64,000 nucleotides of DNA from Tautonia plasticadhaerens (GTDB lineage Bacteria > Planctomycetota > Planctomycetia > Isosphaerales > Isosphaeraceae), in the NCBI RefSeq assembly GCF_007752535.1, contig NZ_CP036426.1, positions 2,542,001 to 2,606,000 of the forward strand, read 5' to 3'. The notes under the pieces are model-generated. The model ran no database searches. It was not told where the DNA came from and was given only the letters and a program-made list of their open reading frames with translations. Position 1 is the first letter of the stretch. Each line of letters opens with the position of its first letter. This document shows, piece after piece, positions 45,296 to 54,670 of the stretch. Made by a program: the position numbers and the translations under genes.

Positions 45296-45823
45296 TCAAC
45301 CGTCGACCGCCTTGTACAAGGTCTTCACGCGGCGGAAGCCGAGGGAGCGGTACAGCCGGACGGCGTGGACGTTCTCGGCCGTCACCTCCAGGAACGCCCG
45401 GCCGACCCCCCGCTCCCGGAAGCCCATCAACGCCCGGCAGACCAGCCTCCGCCCCAGGCCCCGGCCTCGGTAGGCGGGCAACACGCCGACGTTCTGGATG
45501 GCGCCGACGCCCTCGCGGTCGATCACCCCCTGGATCGTCGCCACGAAGCCGGCCGGGGCGGCGATCAGCCAGGTCGCCGGGGGCAGGAAGCCTGGCTTGC
45601 GGCGGATCTCCCGCATCAGGCGGCGGCAGCCGGCCAGGTCGCCGAGGCAGGGGAAGACCTGAGCGTCGATCTCGTCCCGGAAGCAGAGGTACTTGACCTC
45701 GGCATGGGCCTCGACGAGCGAGTCGTCCCAGGGCTTCCACGTGTAGGGCGACGGCAGGGCGGGCGGCGAAACGCCTCCCAGGTCGATCTCCATGCGGTAC
45801 CGCTTGTAATACGTGATGGCCAT
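45296..45823 (-). CDS. GNAT-family N-acetyltransferase
   Basis: 175 residues from the ATG at 45821-45823 (MAITYYKRYRMEIDL). The frame runs to an ATG at 45871, but a strong promoter overlaps that upstream codon, so the shorter start is preferred. The acetyl-CoA loop is VLPAYRGRGLGRRLVCRALM, then LEVTAENVHAVRLYRSLGFR. Substrate unknown. It follows the BshB1-like gene with about 100 bases between coding regions, and its own promoter suggests separate control. Confidence 0.82.
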   Translation of the reverse strand: MAITYYKRYRMEIDLGGVSPPALPSPYTWKPWDDSLVEAHAEVKYLCFRDEIDAQVFPCLGDLAGCRRLMREIRRKPGFLPPATWLIAAPAGFVATIQGVIDREGVGAIQNVGVLPAYRGRGLGRRLVCRALMGFRERGVGRAFLEVTAENVHAVRLYRSLGFRRVKTLYKAVDG

Positions 45824-45869
45824 CGCGGGGGCCGGGCCGACCTCGGAGACCAGCGGGGGTTTGCGGGCC

Positions 45870-45899
45870 ATTCTAGCCCCGTTCGGAGACGACGGTCAA
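45870..45899 (-). promoter_or_regulatory. Strong sigma70-like promoter for the GNAT gene
   Basis: Minus-strand TTGACC (45894-45899), 18-bp spacer, TAGAAT (45870-45875): five of six matches in each box. The expected start near 45863 lies downstream of the ATG at 45871 and leaves a 40-base leader before the ATG at 45823. Confidence 0.65.
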
Positions 45900-45928
45900 C
45901 TTGGGGAAGCCCCTCGAGCCCGATCGGG

Positions 45929-46639
45929 TCAGGGCAGCAGGTCGCCCAGCCCGGCCAGGCCGATCGGCTCCCGGCTGGCGAAGGGCTCGGCGAACCGGAC
46001 GCCGGCCAGGTGGCCCCAGAACCGGGCGCGGTCGGCCACGGCGTCGATCACGCCAGGCCTGCCCTCGGGCTGGTTGTCGACGAGTTGGGAGCGGTAGCAG
46101 CGCAGGGCGTCGAGCTTGGCCTCGTGCTGGTCGCTGACGTCGACGACGAAGCTCGGCCGCTCGACGATCTTCAGGTGGACGCTGAAGTAATACAGGATCC
46201 GGCTCGGGTGGAAGGGCTCCCCCGGGATGTCGGACTTGGAGAGCTTGCCCCAGAATCGGGCGTCCTCGACGAGCCTGGTGGCGGCGGTGTGGTCGGGGTG
46301 GGCGTCCTCCCAGAAGGGGGCGAACAGCAGGCGGGGGCGGAGGCGCCGGAACGCCCCGGCCAGGGCCCGGCGGTGCTCCAGGGTCGGCTCCAGGCTGCGA
46401 TTGGGCAGGCCGAGGTTGGCCCGCCAGGGCTCGCCGATCCGGGCGTTGGCCTCGGCCGTCTCCCGCGTCCTGGTCTCGACCGAGCCCAGGGGGGTCGGTT
46501 CCCCGCTGGTCAGGTCGAGGATGCCGACGTGCCAGCCCTGCCGGATCAGCCGGAGGATGGTCCCCCCCATGCCCAGCTCGGCGTCGTCGGGGTGGGGGGA
46601 GACGACCAGGGCGTCGAGGGGCTTCTGGGGGATGTCCAC
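45929..46639 (-). CDS. bshB1: LmbE-type deacetylase, BshB1-like
   Basis: 236 residues from GTG at 46637-46639 (VDIPQKPLDALVVSPHPDD). The metal motif PHPDDAELGMGG and the later EDAHPDHTAATR are typical of zinc N-acetylglucosaminyl deacetylases. DLTSGEPTPLGSVETR, and the YYFSVHL segment match the bacillithiol enzyme BshB1, which removes acetate from GlcNAc-malate. Other bacillithiol genes are not in the window, so another sugar substrate is possible. Confidence 0.8.
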   Translation of the reverse strand: MDIPQKPLDALVVSPHPDDAELGMGGTILRLIRQGWHVGILDLTSGEPTPLGSVETRTRETAEANARIGEPWRANLGLPNRSLEPTLEHRRALAGAFRRLRPRLLFAPFWEDAHPDHTAATRLVEDARFWGKLSKSDIPGEPFHPSRILYYFSVHLKIVERPSFVVDVSDQHEAKLDALRCYRSQLVDNQPEGRPGVIDAVADRARFWGHLAGVRFAEPFASREPIGLAGLGDLLP

Positions 46640-47073
46640 GGTGATCGGTCGCGAGGCTCGGGGGGAGGGGGTTCCGACGATGGCCGATCGCCGGCGGTCG
46701 AGTGCGTCGTGACCAGTGTAGCGCGAGTCCCTCCCCCGGGGCCAGCCTCTCAATCGCCGGGCCGAGCCCGCTTCCGGGCGAGTCTCCGCCACCGATCGGC
46801 CGCCGGCTCCCGGGCGATGGGATCCGCCCCCCGGGCCCTCCCGGCGGCCGGCCCCCCGAGCATCGGCCCATCGTCCCCGCCAGAAGGACCCCCGGACTGC
46901 CTCCGAATCGGAGGAAGGTCGAGGGGGCGGGGGCGGGCAGGAAGACGGTATGATCGGGCCTCGGGCCGGGTCCCGGGCCGGTCGGCCTGGGAGGCTCCGG
47001 CGGGGGGATCGGGTCGGGCGGCGGCTTGGCCGGGCCCGGCCGGGGAGCTGGGCCGATCGGGAGGGGCGCGGGG
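46640..47073. other. Divergent intergenic region
   Basis: About 430 bases. A TATGAT box at 46949-46954 may serve the plus-strand membrane glycosyltransferase (leader about 113 bases), and a TACACT box near 46720 the minus-strand deacetylase. Neither has a good -35. The rest shows nothing I can name. Confidence 0.35.
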
Positions 47074-48399
47074 ATGGTTCCGACTCCAGGGCCGGAGGGA
47101 TCGGCTTCGGCGGGCCGATCGGGGGAGACGGAGGCCGAGGCGCCCCGGACGGCGGGGAGGAGCCCGGGGGTCGGCCTGTTGCGGGCCGAGCTGCGGTGGC
47201 CGACGATCGGGCCGTCGACCTGGGCGGCGGTCGCCATCGCCGTCGGGGTGGCCTTCCGGGTGGCGGAGTACGTCGCCGATCGCACCATGTGGATGGACGA
47301 GGAGGCGCTGCTCGCCAACGTCTCGGGAAGGCCGATCTTCGAGTTCGGCGAGCCGATGACCAACAGCCAGATGGCACCTCCGGGCTTCCTGGCGATCGCC
47401 CGGGCCTGGGTGCGGGTGCTGGGTGACTCGTCGTACGCCATCCGGCTGTTGCCCTTGTGCTGCGGGATCGCCGCGCTCTTCGCGATCCGGGGGGTGGCGG
47501 GCCGGTTCACGTCCGCCCTGGCCGTGCCGATCGCGACGGCCTTCTGCGCCGCCTCGGACGACCTGATCTACTACGCGACCGAGTTCAAGCAGTATTCGAG
47601 CGACCTCCTGATCGGGCTGGGCTGCCTGTGGCTGGGGTCGGGATTGATGTCGGGGGGGTGGACGAGGCGTCGGGTGGTGGTCTCCGGGGCGCTCGGGGTG
47701 GCGGCGGCCTGGCTGTCGCACCCGTCGGTGTTCGTGCTGGGGGCGGTGGCGGGGGTAGTCGGGCTGGACGCCGTCGTCGGCCGGGACTGGCGACGATTGG
47801 CCGGCGCCATGGGGCTCGGCCTGACCTGGGCGGTGGCCTTCTGGGGGTGCTTCGTCGTGTCGGACGCGATGATCTCGCCGGGGGACCGGGAATTCCTCTG
47901 GACCTGGTGGAACTTCGCCTTCCTGCCGCTGCCGCCGGGGTCGATCGGGGAGGCCGTGCAGGTCTTCTGGCAGTTCGCCAACGTGTTCTCGAACCCGGGG
48001 GGGATCGGTTCCCCGATGGGCCCGAGGGTCACCGCGATCCTCTGCGTGGGCCTCTTCCTGGTCGGGTCCGCCTCCCTGGCGGCCCGGGACTGGAGGCGGG
48101 CGCTGCTGCTCCTGCTGCCGATCGCGCTGACGATGGCGGCCTCTGCGCTGGGTCGCTACCCGTTCCACGGCAGGCTGCTGCTGGTGCTGATCCCGAGCGT
48201 CTTGCTGCCGATGTCGGAGGGGATCGCCGTGTCGGGCCGACGGTGCGGGCGGCTCGTGATGGTGGCGCTGGTCGCGTTGCTGCTGGTCTCCCCGACGACC
48301 CTGGCCCTCGAACACATCCTGGTCAAGGGCCGCCTGCGCGTCTTCGACTCGCACGGCGACCAGCGGAACGACCTGCTGGACGCCCTCGGCGGCCCCTGA
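47074..48399 (+). CDS. GT39/PMT-like integral membrane glycosyltransferase
   Basis: 441 residues from the ATG at 47074 (MVPTPGPEGSASAGRSG), preceded by a GGGAGG-type ribosome site. About ten hydrophobic segments. The first loop holds MWMDEEALLANV, the acidic pair typical of GT-C transferases using polyprenyl-phosphate sugars. AIRLLPLCCGIAALFAIRGV and a long C-terminal membrane bundle follow. Acceptor and donor are not evident. It converges with the beta-helix gene, and a strong hairpin lies between the two stops. Confidence 0.72.
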   Translation: MVPTPGPEGSASAGRSGETEAEAPRTAGRSPGVGLLRAELRWPTIGPSTWAAVAIAVGVAFRVAEYVADRTMWMDEEALLANVSGRPIFEFGEPMTNSQMAPPGFLAIARAWVRVLGDSSYAIRLLPLCCGIAALFAIRGVAGRFTSALAVPIATAFCAASDDLIYYATEFKQYSSDLLIGLGCLWLGSGLMSGGWTRRRVVVSGALGVAAAWLSHPSVFVLGAVAGVVGLDAVVGRDWRRLAGAMGLGLTWAVAFWGCFVVSDAMISPGDREFLWTWWNFAFLPLPPGSIGEAVQVFWQFANVFSNPGGIGSPMGPRVTAILCVGLFLVGSASLAARDWRRALLLLLPIALTMAASALGRYPFHGRLLLVLIPSVLLPMSEGIAVSGRRCGRLVMVALVALLLVSPTTLALEHILVKGRLRVFDSHGDQRNDLLDALGGP

Positions 48400-48433
48400 G
48401 TCCGGAGGGGTCGGGGATCGGGCCGGGGGAGTT

Positions 48434-48463
48434 CGGCCCGGTGCGCCTCGTCGCACCGGGCCG
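48434..48463. terminator. Bidirectional terminator hairpin
   Basis: Perfect 12-bp arms CGGCCCGGTGCG (48434-48445) and 48452-48463 with a 6-base loop, in the 99-base gap between two convergent genes. No T-run follows on either side. Confidence 0.65.
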
Positions 48464-48498
48464 ATCGGGTCGGTTCGGATCGGGCCGGATCAGCCGGA

Positions 48499-51400
48499 TC
48501 AGCCGGGGAGGCCGGGAAGGTAGGTGACCCCTTGGGAGCCGTCGAGGTCGACGTCGCCGGAACCGTTCTCGGTGATCCGGTTGTTCTCGATGACGGTGCC
48601 GCCGCTTTGGCCGAGGGCCCGGACCCCGAAGAGGCCGTTGCGGACGATGGCGTTGCCGGCCAGCGGGGTGCCGATCCGGTTGCGGCGGGCCGATCGGATG
48701 AGGACGCCGTCCCCGGCGTTGTCCCGGATGTCGTTGCCGAGCACGTCGGAATCGCTCGCGCCGTCGAGGAGCACGCCGGGGCCGCCGTTGTGGGCGATCG
48801 TGTTCTCCAGGGACGGGTCGGCGCCGCCGACCCGGTTGGATCGGGTGTCGGGGCCGAGGGAGACGCCGCCGAGGGTGTTCCCCAGGGGGATCTGGCCGAG
48901 GCCGCTGACGCCGATGATCGAGTGGACCACGGCGTTGTCCCGGGCCTGGCCGGCGAACTCGACGCCGAACCGCCCGTTGGCCGAGATGGTGTTGGTCGGC
49001 TCGATCGAGGGCTGGAATCCGCCGACGACGTTCCCCCGGGCCCGGCCCGAGAAATAGACGCCGCTGCCGCCGTTGGGCATGGCGGCCTGGAGGTTCGTGG
49101 TCACGCCGATCCCGGTGTCGGTCACCTGGACGCCCCGGGCGTGGCCGCCGATCTCGATGCCGTGGCCGAGGTTGCCGGAGACGATGTTGGTCCGCAGCAG
49201 GTTGTTGCCGCCGCTGGAGGTGATCGTGATCCCGTTCAGGCGGTTCGGGGCCGGGCCGCCGAAGGCGAAGAGGCCGGCGAAGGTGTTGAAGGAGATGAAG
49301 TTGCTGGCGGTGTCCCGGACCTCGATCCCGTGCCGGTCGTTCCCCGAGATCACGTTGCCCAGCGGGATGACGCCGCCGACCTGGGTGTTGCTCGAGTTGC
49401 CCGAGACGAGCAGGCCGTCGCCGCCGTTGGGGACGACGGTGGCGTTGTCGGCCCCGGCCCCCATGAAGTTGGCGTGGACGGTGGTGTTGTCGGAATTGGT
49501 GATCCGCAGCCCGTTGCCGCCGTTGCCGCTCAGGACGTTGTAGAAGACGAACGGATCCTGCTGGAAGGTGCAGCCGATGAGCTGGTTGTTGTCGGCGTTG
49601 ACGACGGCGACGCCGTCGAGCCGGTTGCCCAGCGGGGCGCTGCCGCCGGCATCGGTGCCGATGAAGTTGCCGCTGAGCAGGTTCCGCTCGGCATGGGTGT
49701 CGATGAGGACGCCGTTCTGGCCGTTCCCGGAGATCAGGTTCCCCTGCGGGGGCCGGACGAAGACCCCGCCGGTGGGGTCGTTGCCGCCGGTCGACTGGCC
49801 GCCGATCCGGTTGAAGTCGGCGCCGGAGGTCAGCCGGATGCCGTTCTGGCGGTTGCCGATCGCGACGGTCCCGGTGGCGTCTGTGCCGATGAGATTCATG
49901 GCGATCCGATTGCCCGACGAGCCGACCACGCCGATGCCGTTGCCCGCGTTGCCGGAGATGACGTTCGACCGCTGGAAGCCGACGTCGACGGTGGCCTGGT
50001 AGGAGACGACGCCCGAGGCCGTCTCGGCGACGCCGACCACCTGGTTGCCGGCGACCGAGTTCGACGAGGTGGGCCCGGTGGCGCCGGGGTAGGCGATGTC
50101 GACCCAGGCCGCCTCGCCGAAGGAGCCGTCGGTGTTGCGGCGGACGGTGACGAAGGAGCCGGTCTCGAAGCTGGCGCCGTTGAGCCGGGCAGAGTCGGCG
50201 TTGAGGGTGTAGACGCCCTTCTGGTCGCTGCTGATGCCCTCGAAGTGGGTGACGAATTCGAGGGAGCCGGGGGGGCTCGGGTGATCGAACGCCTTCCAGT
50301 TGGAGAACTGTCGGGTGAGGGAGTCGTAGTCGACGAGCATGCCCTGGCCGATGGGGAGCCCTTCGCCGTCGGGGTTGCTGCGGGGGAGCTGGCTGAAGCC
50401 CCCGGCCAGGGTGTAGCTGGTGCCCCCGTTGTGCCAGATGCCGTAGACGGTGTTGCTGACCGAGCCGGGGAAGACGACGTCGGTGACGAACCGGCCGGTG
50501 GCCACGTCGTAGATGAAGGCCCGGCCGGCGCCGATCGGCAGGCCGGTGTCGGTCGGGCCGTCGGAGTTGCCCACGGCGAGGCCGCCCATCGTGCTGTGGA
50601 CGTAGGTGAACTGGCCGCCGGGGTAGGCGATCTCCCGGTAGTTGTCGGCGTCGTCCAGCTCGGCAACGGCCCCCTCGTAGAGGAAGCCGGAGACGGTGTC
50701 CTCGCCGGTCCGGTAGCTGCCGACGAGGCGGACGTTGCCGTCGCCGAGGTCGTCGGGCCCGTAGACGCTGGAGGTGGCGGCCCCGGGGACGTTGACGGCG
50801 TAACTCTCGCCGCCCTGGCCGTCGACCGGGCCGACGTAGAGCAGGCCCTCGGAGCCGGAGGTGCCGACGATCAGGTACGCGCCGGGCTGGTCGGTCGACT
50901 CCCGGATCCCCTGCCAGGCGGAGACGGGCTGGATCGGGACGCCCGAGGCGTCGGCGAAGGAGACGCCGGTGACGGGGTCGTCGTGGCCGATCAGGTTGTC
51001 GCGCGATCCCCGGTTGATCCGGACGCCGTCCCCCCGATTGCCTTGCGGGGTCGAGCCGTCGGGCAGCAGGCCGATGTAGTTGCCGGCCACGGTGACCCGG
51101 GAGGCGTCCAGGGTGATCCCCGAGTTCCCGGCCCGGACGAGGGAGAGCCCCCGGACGGTCGAGCCGTCGGCCCCCCGGGCGAGGTGGAGGCCGCGGCCCC
51201 CTCGGAAGTCGACGGCGACGACGGGAGAGCCGCCGTAGCCGGGGGCGGTCGTGCCGTCGAGGGTCACCGGGTCGGTGATCGAGGGCAGGGGGCGGGTCGC
51301 CCGAATGGTGCCGGAAACCTCGAAGGCGACGGTGTCGGCCCCGGGGGCGAGGTTGGCGTCGAGGATCGCCCGGTGCAGCGAGCCGGGTCCGGCGCCGTCG

Positions 51401-51543
51401 AGGCTGGTGACGGAGAAGGTCGCCATCAACTGCCGGGACTCCAGCGCCTCGGCGCCGAGCGCCGGGGCGGGCCGCCTCCTCGGCCGACGGTCTCGCCCGG
51501 GGGTCGTCGCCTGGGACTGGATCGATCGGCCGCTCGCCTTCAT
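48499..51543 (-). CDS. Giant extracellular parallel beta-helix protein
   Basis: 1,014 residues from the ATG at 51541-51543. The N-terminus KASGRSIQSQATTPGRDRRP ... ALESRQLMATFSV has the planctomycete LExRxLMA-type surface-sorting motif. Parallel beta-helix repeats dominate (RVTVAGNYIGLLPDGSTPQG; NVISGNAGNGIGVVGSSGNR; NLISGNGQNGVLIDTHAERN). Between about 175 and 510 a different, non-helical domain is inserted (SSVYGPDDLGDGNVRLVGSY; YVHSTMGGLAVGNSDGPTDT) that resembles HAF/propeller-like repeats. Likely role is surface adhesion or polysaccharide binding. It has a good promoter upstream. Confidence 0.8.
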   Translation of the reverse strand: MKASGRSIQSQATTPGRDRRPRRRPAPALGAEALESRQLMATFSVTSLDGAGPGSLHRAILDANLAPGADTVAFEVSGTIRATRPLPSITDPVTLDGTTAPGYGGSPVVAVDFRGGRGLHLARGADGSTVRGLSLVRAGNSGITLDASRVTVAGNYIGLLPDGSTPQGNRGDGVRINRGSRDNLIGHDDPVTGVSFADASGVPIQPVSAWQGIRESTDQPGAYLIVGTSGSEGLLYVGPVDGQGGESYAVNVPGAATSSVYGPDDLGDGNVRLVGSYRTGEDTVSGFLYEGAVAELDDADNYREIAYPGGQFTYVHSTMGGLAVGNSDGPTDTGLPIGAGRAFIYDVATGRFVTDVVFPGSVSNTVYGIWHNGGTSYTLAGGFSQLPRSNPDGEGLPIGQGMLVDYDSLTRQFSNWKAFDHPSPPGSLEFVTHFEGISSDQKGVYTLNADSARLNGASFETGSFVTVRRNTDGSFGEAAWVDIAYPGATGPTSSNSVAGNQVVGVAETASGVVSYQATVDVGFQRSNVISGNAGNGIGVVGSSGNRIAMNLIGTDATGTVAIGNRQNGIRLTSGADFNRIGGQSTGGNDPTGGVFVRPPQGNLISGNGQNGVLIDTHAERNLLSGNFIGTDAGGSAPLGNRLDGVAVVNADNNQLIGCTFQQDPFVFYNVLSGNGGNGLRITNSDNTTVHANFMGAGADNATVVPNGGDGLLVSGNSSNTQVGGVIPLGNVISGNDRHGIEVRDTASNFISFNTFAGLFAFGGPAPNRLNGITITSSGGNNLLRTNIVSGNLGHGIEIGGHARGVQVTDTGIGVTTNLQAAMPNGGSGVYFSGRARGNVVGGFQPSIEPTNTISANGRFGVEFAGQARDNAVVHSIIGVSGLGQIPLGNTLGGVSLGPDTRSNRVGGADPSLENTIAHNGGPGVLLDGASDSDVLGNDIRDNAGDGVLIRSARRNRIGTPLAGNAIVRNGLFGVRALGQSGGTVIENNRITENGSGDVDLDGSQGVTYLPGLPG

Positions 51544-51923
51544 GGTCGTTCCCCTCGTCACGCGTCTCCGGGCCGGATCGTGGCACCGGTCCCGGTCGAG
51601 TTCGGGGCGCTCGGCGCGAGTCGCGACGCGGACGCCGGACGCCGTCAAGCCCCCGGGACTGCGCCGACCTCCCGGGTCACCCGCCTTGCGGGGTCACCGG
51701 GATCGTCACATGGCCCCCGCCTCAGTCTAGGACGCCGATCGGGTCGTGCCAACGGACCCGACCCCCGGGGATGATGGTCGTCGAGCGGATCCGCTGCGAG
51801 GGGCCCCTCGGGAGGGACCGGGGGCGGGCGGGCTCGCGGCCGTCTCCTCGCGGATCCCTCGTCGTCACCCGCCTCGCATCGGCCTCGGGTCGTCGGCCCG
51901 CCCGCAGGTCGCCCGGCCGGGCC
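51544..51923. other. Intergenic leader region with promoter
   Basis: Contains the promoter at 51724-51752 and a long leader (about 174 bases) for the beta-helix gene. Nothing else is recognised between it and the radical SAM stop. Confidence 0.5.
51724..51752 (-). promoter_or_regulatory. Sigma70-like promoter for the beta-helix gene
   Basis: Minus-strand TTGGCA (51747-51752), 17-bp spacer, TAGACT (51724-51729). Start expected near 51717. Confidence 0.6.
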
Positions 51924-53408
51924 TCACATGACGCCCTCGAAACGCCGGGCCGAGGGGGAGATCGGCCGGCGGTTGATCGCCGAGACCGCGTCGAGCAGCC
52001 GACGGGTCGCCCGGCGGTACTCCGGGTCGTCCGCGGGCAGGTAGCGGTGCGAGGCCTGGGCCGCCCGGGGGTCGACGCGCAGGTCGACCACGTCGGAGGG
52101 GCCGTCGGGCAGGGCCCGCAGCCGCGAGAGCAGCGGGGGGCCGATCGTGAGCTGGCAGCGATTGAGGCTCACGCGTTCGATGTGCCGCCGGTGCCGCTCC
52201 AGGAGCAGGGCGGAGGCGACCACGTCCTCAGCCCGCTCGCCGGGGAAGCCGTGGATCATCGTGACCCGGACGCTCAGGCCGGCGGCCGAGGCGTCCCGGA
52301 GGAAGCGACCGGACTCCCCCAGGTCGGCCCCCTTGCGCATCAGGTCGAGCACCCGCTGGCTGCCCGACTCCAGGCCGGTGGTGATCCGGACCATGCCCGC
52401 GGCCCGGGCCGCCTCCAGCTCCCGGCGGCCGAGCCCGTTGGGCTGCCGGGCGCCGACGTGGACGGCCCCGATCCACTGGCCCCCCGGGACGGCCCCCTGG
52501 AACCGGCCCAGCAGCGCCTCCCAGACCGAGAGGTCGGAGTTGAGCTTCAGGTCGACGAAGGTGAACAACTCGGCATCATGACGGCGGGCCTGGTGAGCCA
52601 GCTCCTCGATGACGTTCCCCGGGGATCGGGAACGGAAGGTGCGGCCGACCGTGCTGGTGACATCGGAGCAGAAGGTGCAGGCCCCCCAGCCGCAGCCCCG
52701 GCCGGTGATCATGGGGACGATGCGATCGGGGTAGGAGTCCCAGGGGAAGTCGGAATAATCGGGGAAGGGGAGGCGGTCCAGATCCCGGAGCGGGGGGCAG
52801 GCCGGGCCCCGCCCGCCGCCCGGGGTGGAGACGCCGGGGAACCGGGCCAGGTCCTCGCCCCCGGCGGCGGCGCGGACCAGGTCGGCCAGGTGCGGCTCGA
52901 CCTCGCCGCCGACCAGCCCGACCAGCCCCGGCACGTCGAGCCAGGCCGCCCCGACCTCCTCCTGGGAGAAGTAGCTGCCCCCCAGCAGCAGGGGGACGCC
53001 CCGGTCCCGGCATCGCGCCCCGATCGCGACGCAGAGGGGGTGATACATCAGGTACGTCGACACGAGCACGGCGTCGTAGCCGGCGTCGAGGGCCCGTTCG
53101 AAGCGATCCAGCAGGCGGGCCCGGCGGCGGGACTCGCCGGGGGCGCGGACCCGGGCGGCCCGGGCGAGGGTGGCGACCGGCCCGGGCCGGGCCTCCAGCT
53201 CGTAGTTGAGCCGGCGGAGCAGGCCCCGGGCCCGGGTCTCCCGGGGCTCCCGGGCCACGCCGGGGACGCCGAACCGGAGCGGGGAGAAGACCTCCACGCC
53301 GATGCCGGCCTGGCGGAGCAGGGCCGCCAGGTAGCCGACGGCCACGGTCGGGTATCGGGCGAAGTTGTTCAGGTCGACGACCAGGACTCGCGTCGGTTCG
53401 GCGATCAT
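51924..53408 (-). CDS. B12-binding-domain radical SAM protein
   Basis: 494 residues from the ATG at 53406-53408 (MIAEPTRVLVVDLNNFARYP). An N-terminal B12-binding-like Rossmann domain (VGYLAALLRQAGIGVEVFSP; GARCRDRGVPLLLGGSYFSQ) is followed by a radical SAM domain with GRGCGWGACTFCSD, a CX4CX2C spacing rather than the common CX3CX2C but seen in this branch. Later motifs are TTGLESGSQRVLDLMRKG and MIHGFPGE. Members carry out methylations or other radical reactions on peptides, lipids or sugars. ATGA overlap with the glycosyltransferase gene points to a shared pathway. Confidence 0.82.
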   Translation of the reverse strand: MIAEPTRVLVVDLNNFARYPTVAVGYLAALLRQAGIGVEVFSPLRFGVPGVAREPRETRARGLLRRLNYELEARPGPVATLARAARVRAPGESRRRARLLDRFERALDAGYDAVLVSTYLMYHPLCVAIGARCRDRGVPLLLGGSYFSQEEVGAAWLDVPGLVGLVGGEVEPHLADLVRAAAGGEDLARFPGVSTPGGGRGPACPPLRDLDRLPFPDYSDFPWDSYPDRIVPMITGRGCGWGACTFCSDVTSTVGRTFRSRSPGNVIEELAHQARRHDAELFTFVDLKLNSDLSVWEALLGRFQGAVPGGQWIGAVHVGARQPNGLGRRELEAARAAGMVRITTGLESGSQRVLDLMRKGADLGESGRFLRDASAAGLSVRVTMIHGFPGERAEDVVASALLLERHRRHIERVSLNRCQLTIGPPLLSRLRALPDGPSDVVDLRVDPRAAQASHRYLPADDPEYRRATRRLLDAVSAINRRPISPSARRFEGVM

Positions 53409-54670
53409 GGGGCGGAGGCACCCTGGGGTTCGGGCATCGGCGACGATGCCCCCGGGACCGCCCGGCCGACCTCGGCCGGGCTCGGAAACAGGGAGGCGAG
53501 CCGGCGGCCCTGCTCGGGCCCGAAGCGTTCGACGACCGCGAGGCGGCCGGCCGCCCCCATCGCCCCGAGGCGGGCCGGGGGCACGAGGAGGGCCTCCCGG
53601 ATTGCCGAGGCCAGGGCCCGGGGGTCGCCCGGGGGGACCAGCCAGCCGTTGACGCCGTCGAGGACCAGCTCCGGGATGCCGTCGACGCCGGTCGAGACCA
53701 CCGGCCGGCCCAGGGCCATCGCCTCGAGCAGCACGTTGGGCAGCCCCTCGGCCTCGCTCGGCAGGACCAGCGCCCGGGCCCCCCGGATCGCCCGACGGAC
53801 GTCCGGCGGGCCGCCCCAGCCGGCGAACCGGATGCGGCCGGGCAGGCCCAGCGCGCCGGCCCGACGCTCCAGGCGGCGGCGGTCCGGCCCGTCGCCGATC
53901 AGCTCCAGCTCGAACTCGGGCGGCTCCGGATCCGCCGCCAGCAGCGCCAGGGCGTCGAGCAGCGTGTCGAGCCCCTTCCTCGGGACCATCCGACCGACCC
54001 AGGCGAGCCGGGGGGCCGTCGGCGGCTCGACCTCGGGCCCGACGAGCGTCGCCGGGTCGACCATGATGCGGACGACGTGGATCCGACCCGCCGCCGACGG
54101 GGCGAGGTCCCGGAGCCGGCCGGCCGCGTCCTCCGAGATGGCCCTCACGAAGGCGGCCCTCCGGCACTTCTCGACGAGGCCGGGGCGGTCGGCCGGGTCG
54201 AATTCCTCCGGGCCGTGCACGGTGAAGCTGAAGGGGAGCCCGGTGATCGCCCCGCAGAGCATGGCGATCGTCGTCGAATTGCCGAAGTGGGCGTGGATGT
54301 GATCGACCCCCTCCCGCTCGGCGAGGCGGGCCAGGGCGCAGGCCTCGGCGAAGTAAGCCAGGTGCCGGGCCGGGCCCCGGCTCGACCGTGAGCCGACGCG
54401 GAGGGCCAGCCCGGCGGCCCCCGACGCCCGTCCCGGCCGGGCACACCAGGCCCCCGCCGTCGCCGAGGCCAGGCCCGAGGCCCCGACGTCGAGCAGCGCG
54501 TGCGTCCGCCCCCGTTCCGACCGGTCGGCCTCATCCCCCAGCGGCCCCGGGTGGCGGCGGATCGTGCAGGGGACCACGTCGATCCCGGCCGCCCTCAGGG
54601 ACTCGGCATCCCTCCGCATGCAGCCGTGAGACGGCGCCGGGTAGCGATTCAGGAAGAAGAGCACTCGCAT
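53405..54670 (-). CDS. Family 4 glycosyltransferase
   Basis: 421 residues from the ATG at 54668-54670 (MRVLFFLNRYPAPSHGCMRR). GT-B fold: acceptor-side HIHAHFGNSTTIAMLCGAI, then the donor site with GRMVPRKGLDTLLDALALL and LPSEAEGLPNVLLEAMALG. The EGLPNVLLEAMA motif is the nucleotide-sugar binding signature of GT4. Its stop overlaps the next start. I infer glycan or lipid-linked sugar assembly with the radical SAM partner. Confidence 0.88.
   Translation of the reverse strand: MRVLFFLNRYPAPSHGCMRRDAESLRAAGIDVVPCTIRRHPGPLGDEADRSERGRTHALLDVGASGLASATAGAWCARPGRASGAAGLALRVGSRSSRGPARHLAYFAEACALARLAEREGVDHIHAHFGNSTTIAMLCGAITGLPFSFTVHGPEEFDPADRPGLVEKCRRAAFVRAISEDAAGRLRDLAPSAAGRIHVVRIMVDPATLVGPEVEPPTAPRLAWVGRMVPRKGLDTLLDALALLAADPEPPEFELELIGDGPDRRRLERRAGALGLPGRIRFAGWGGPPDVRRAIRGARALVLPSEAEGLPNVLLEAMALGRPVVSTGVDGIPELVLDGVNGWLVPPGDPRALASAIREALLVPPARLGAMGAAGRLAVVERFGPEQGRRLASLFPSPAEVGRAVPGASSPMPEPQGASAP

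Noticed and set aside
41968-45696. Plus-strand open frame of about 1,240 codons
   Set aside because: Opposite the M16 pair and the BtuF-like gene, which have clear motifs.
48532-51774. Plus-strand open frame of about 1,080 codons
   Set aside because: Mirror of the beta-helix gene; its Val/Asp/Gly-rich pseudo-repeats merely reflect the real repeats.
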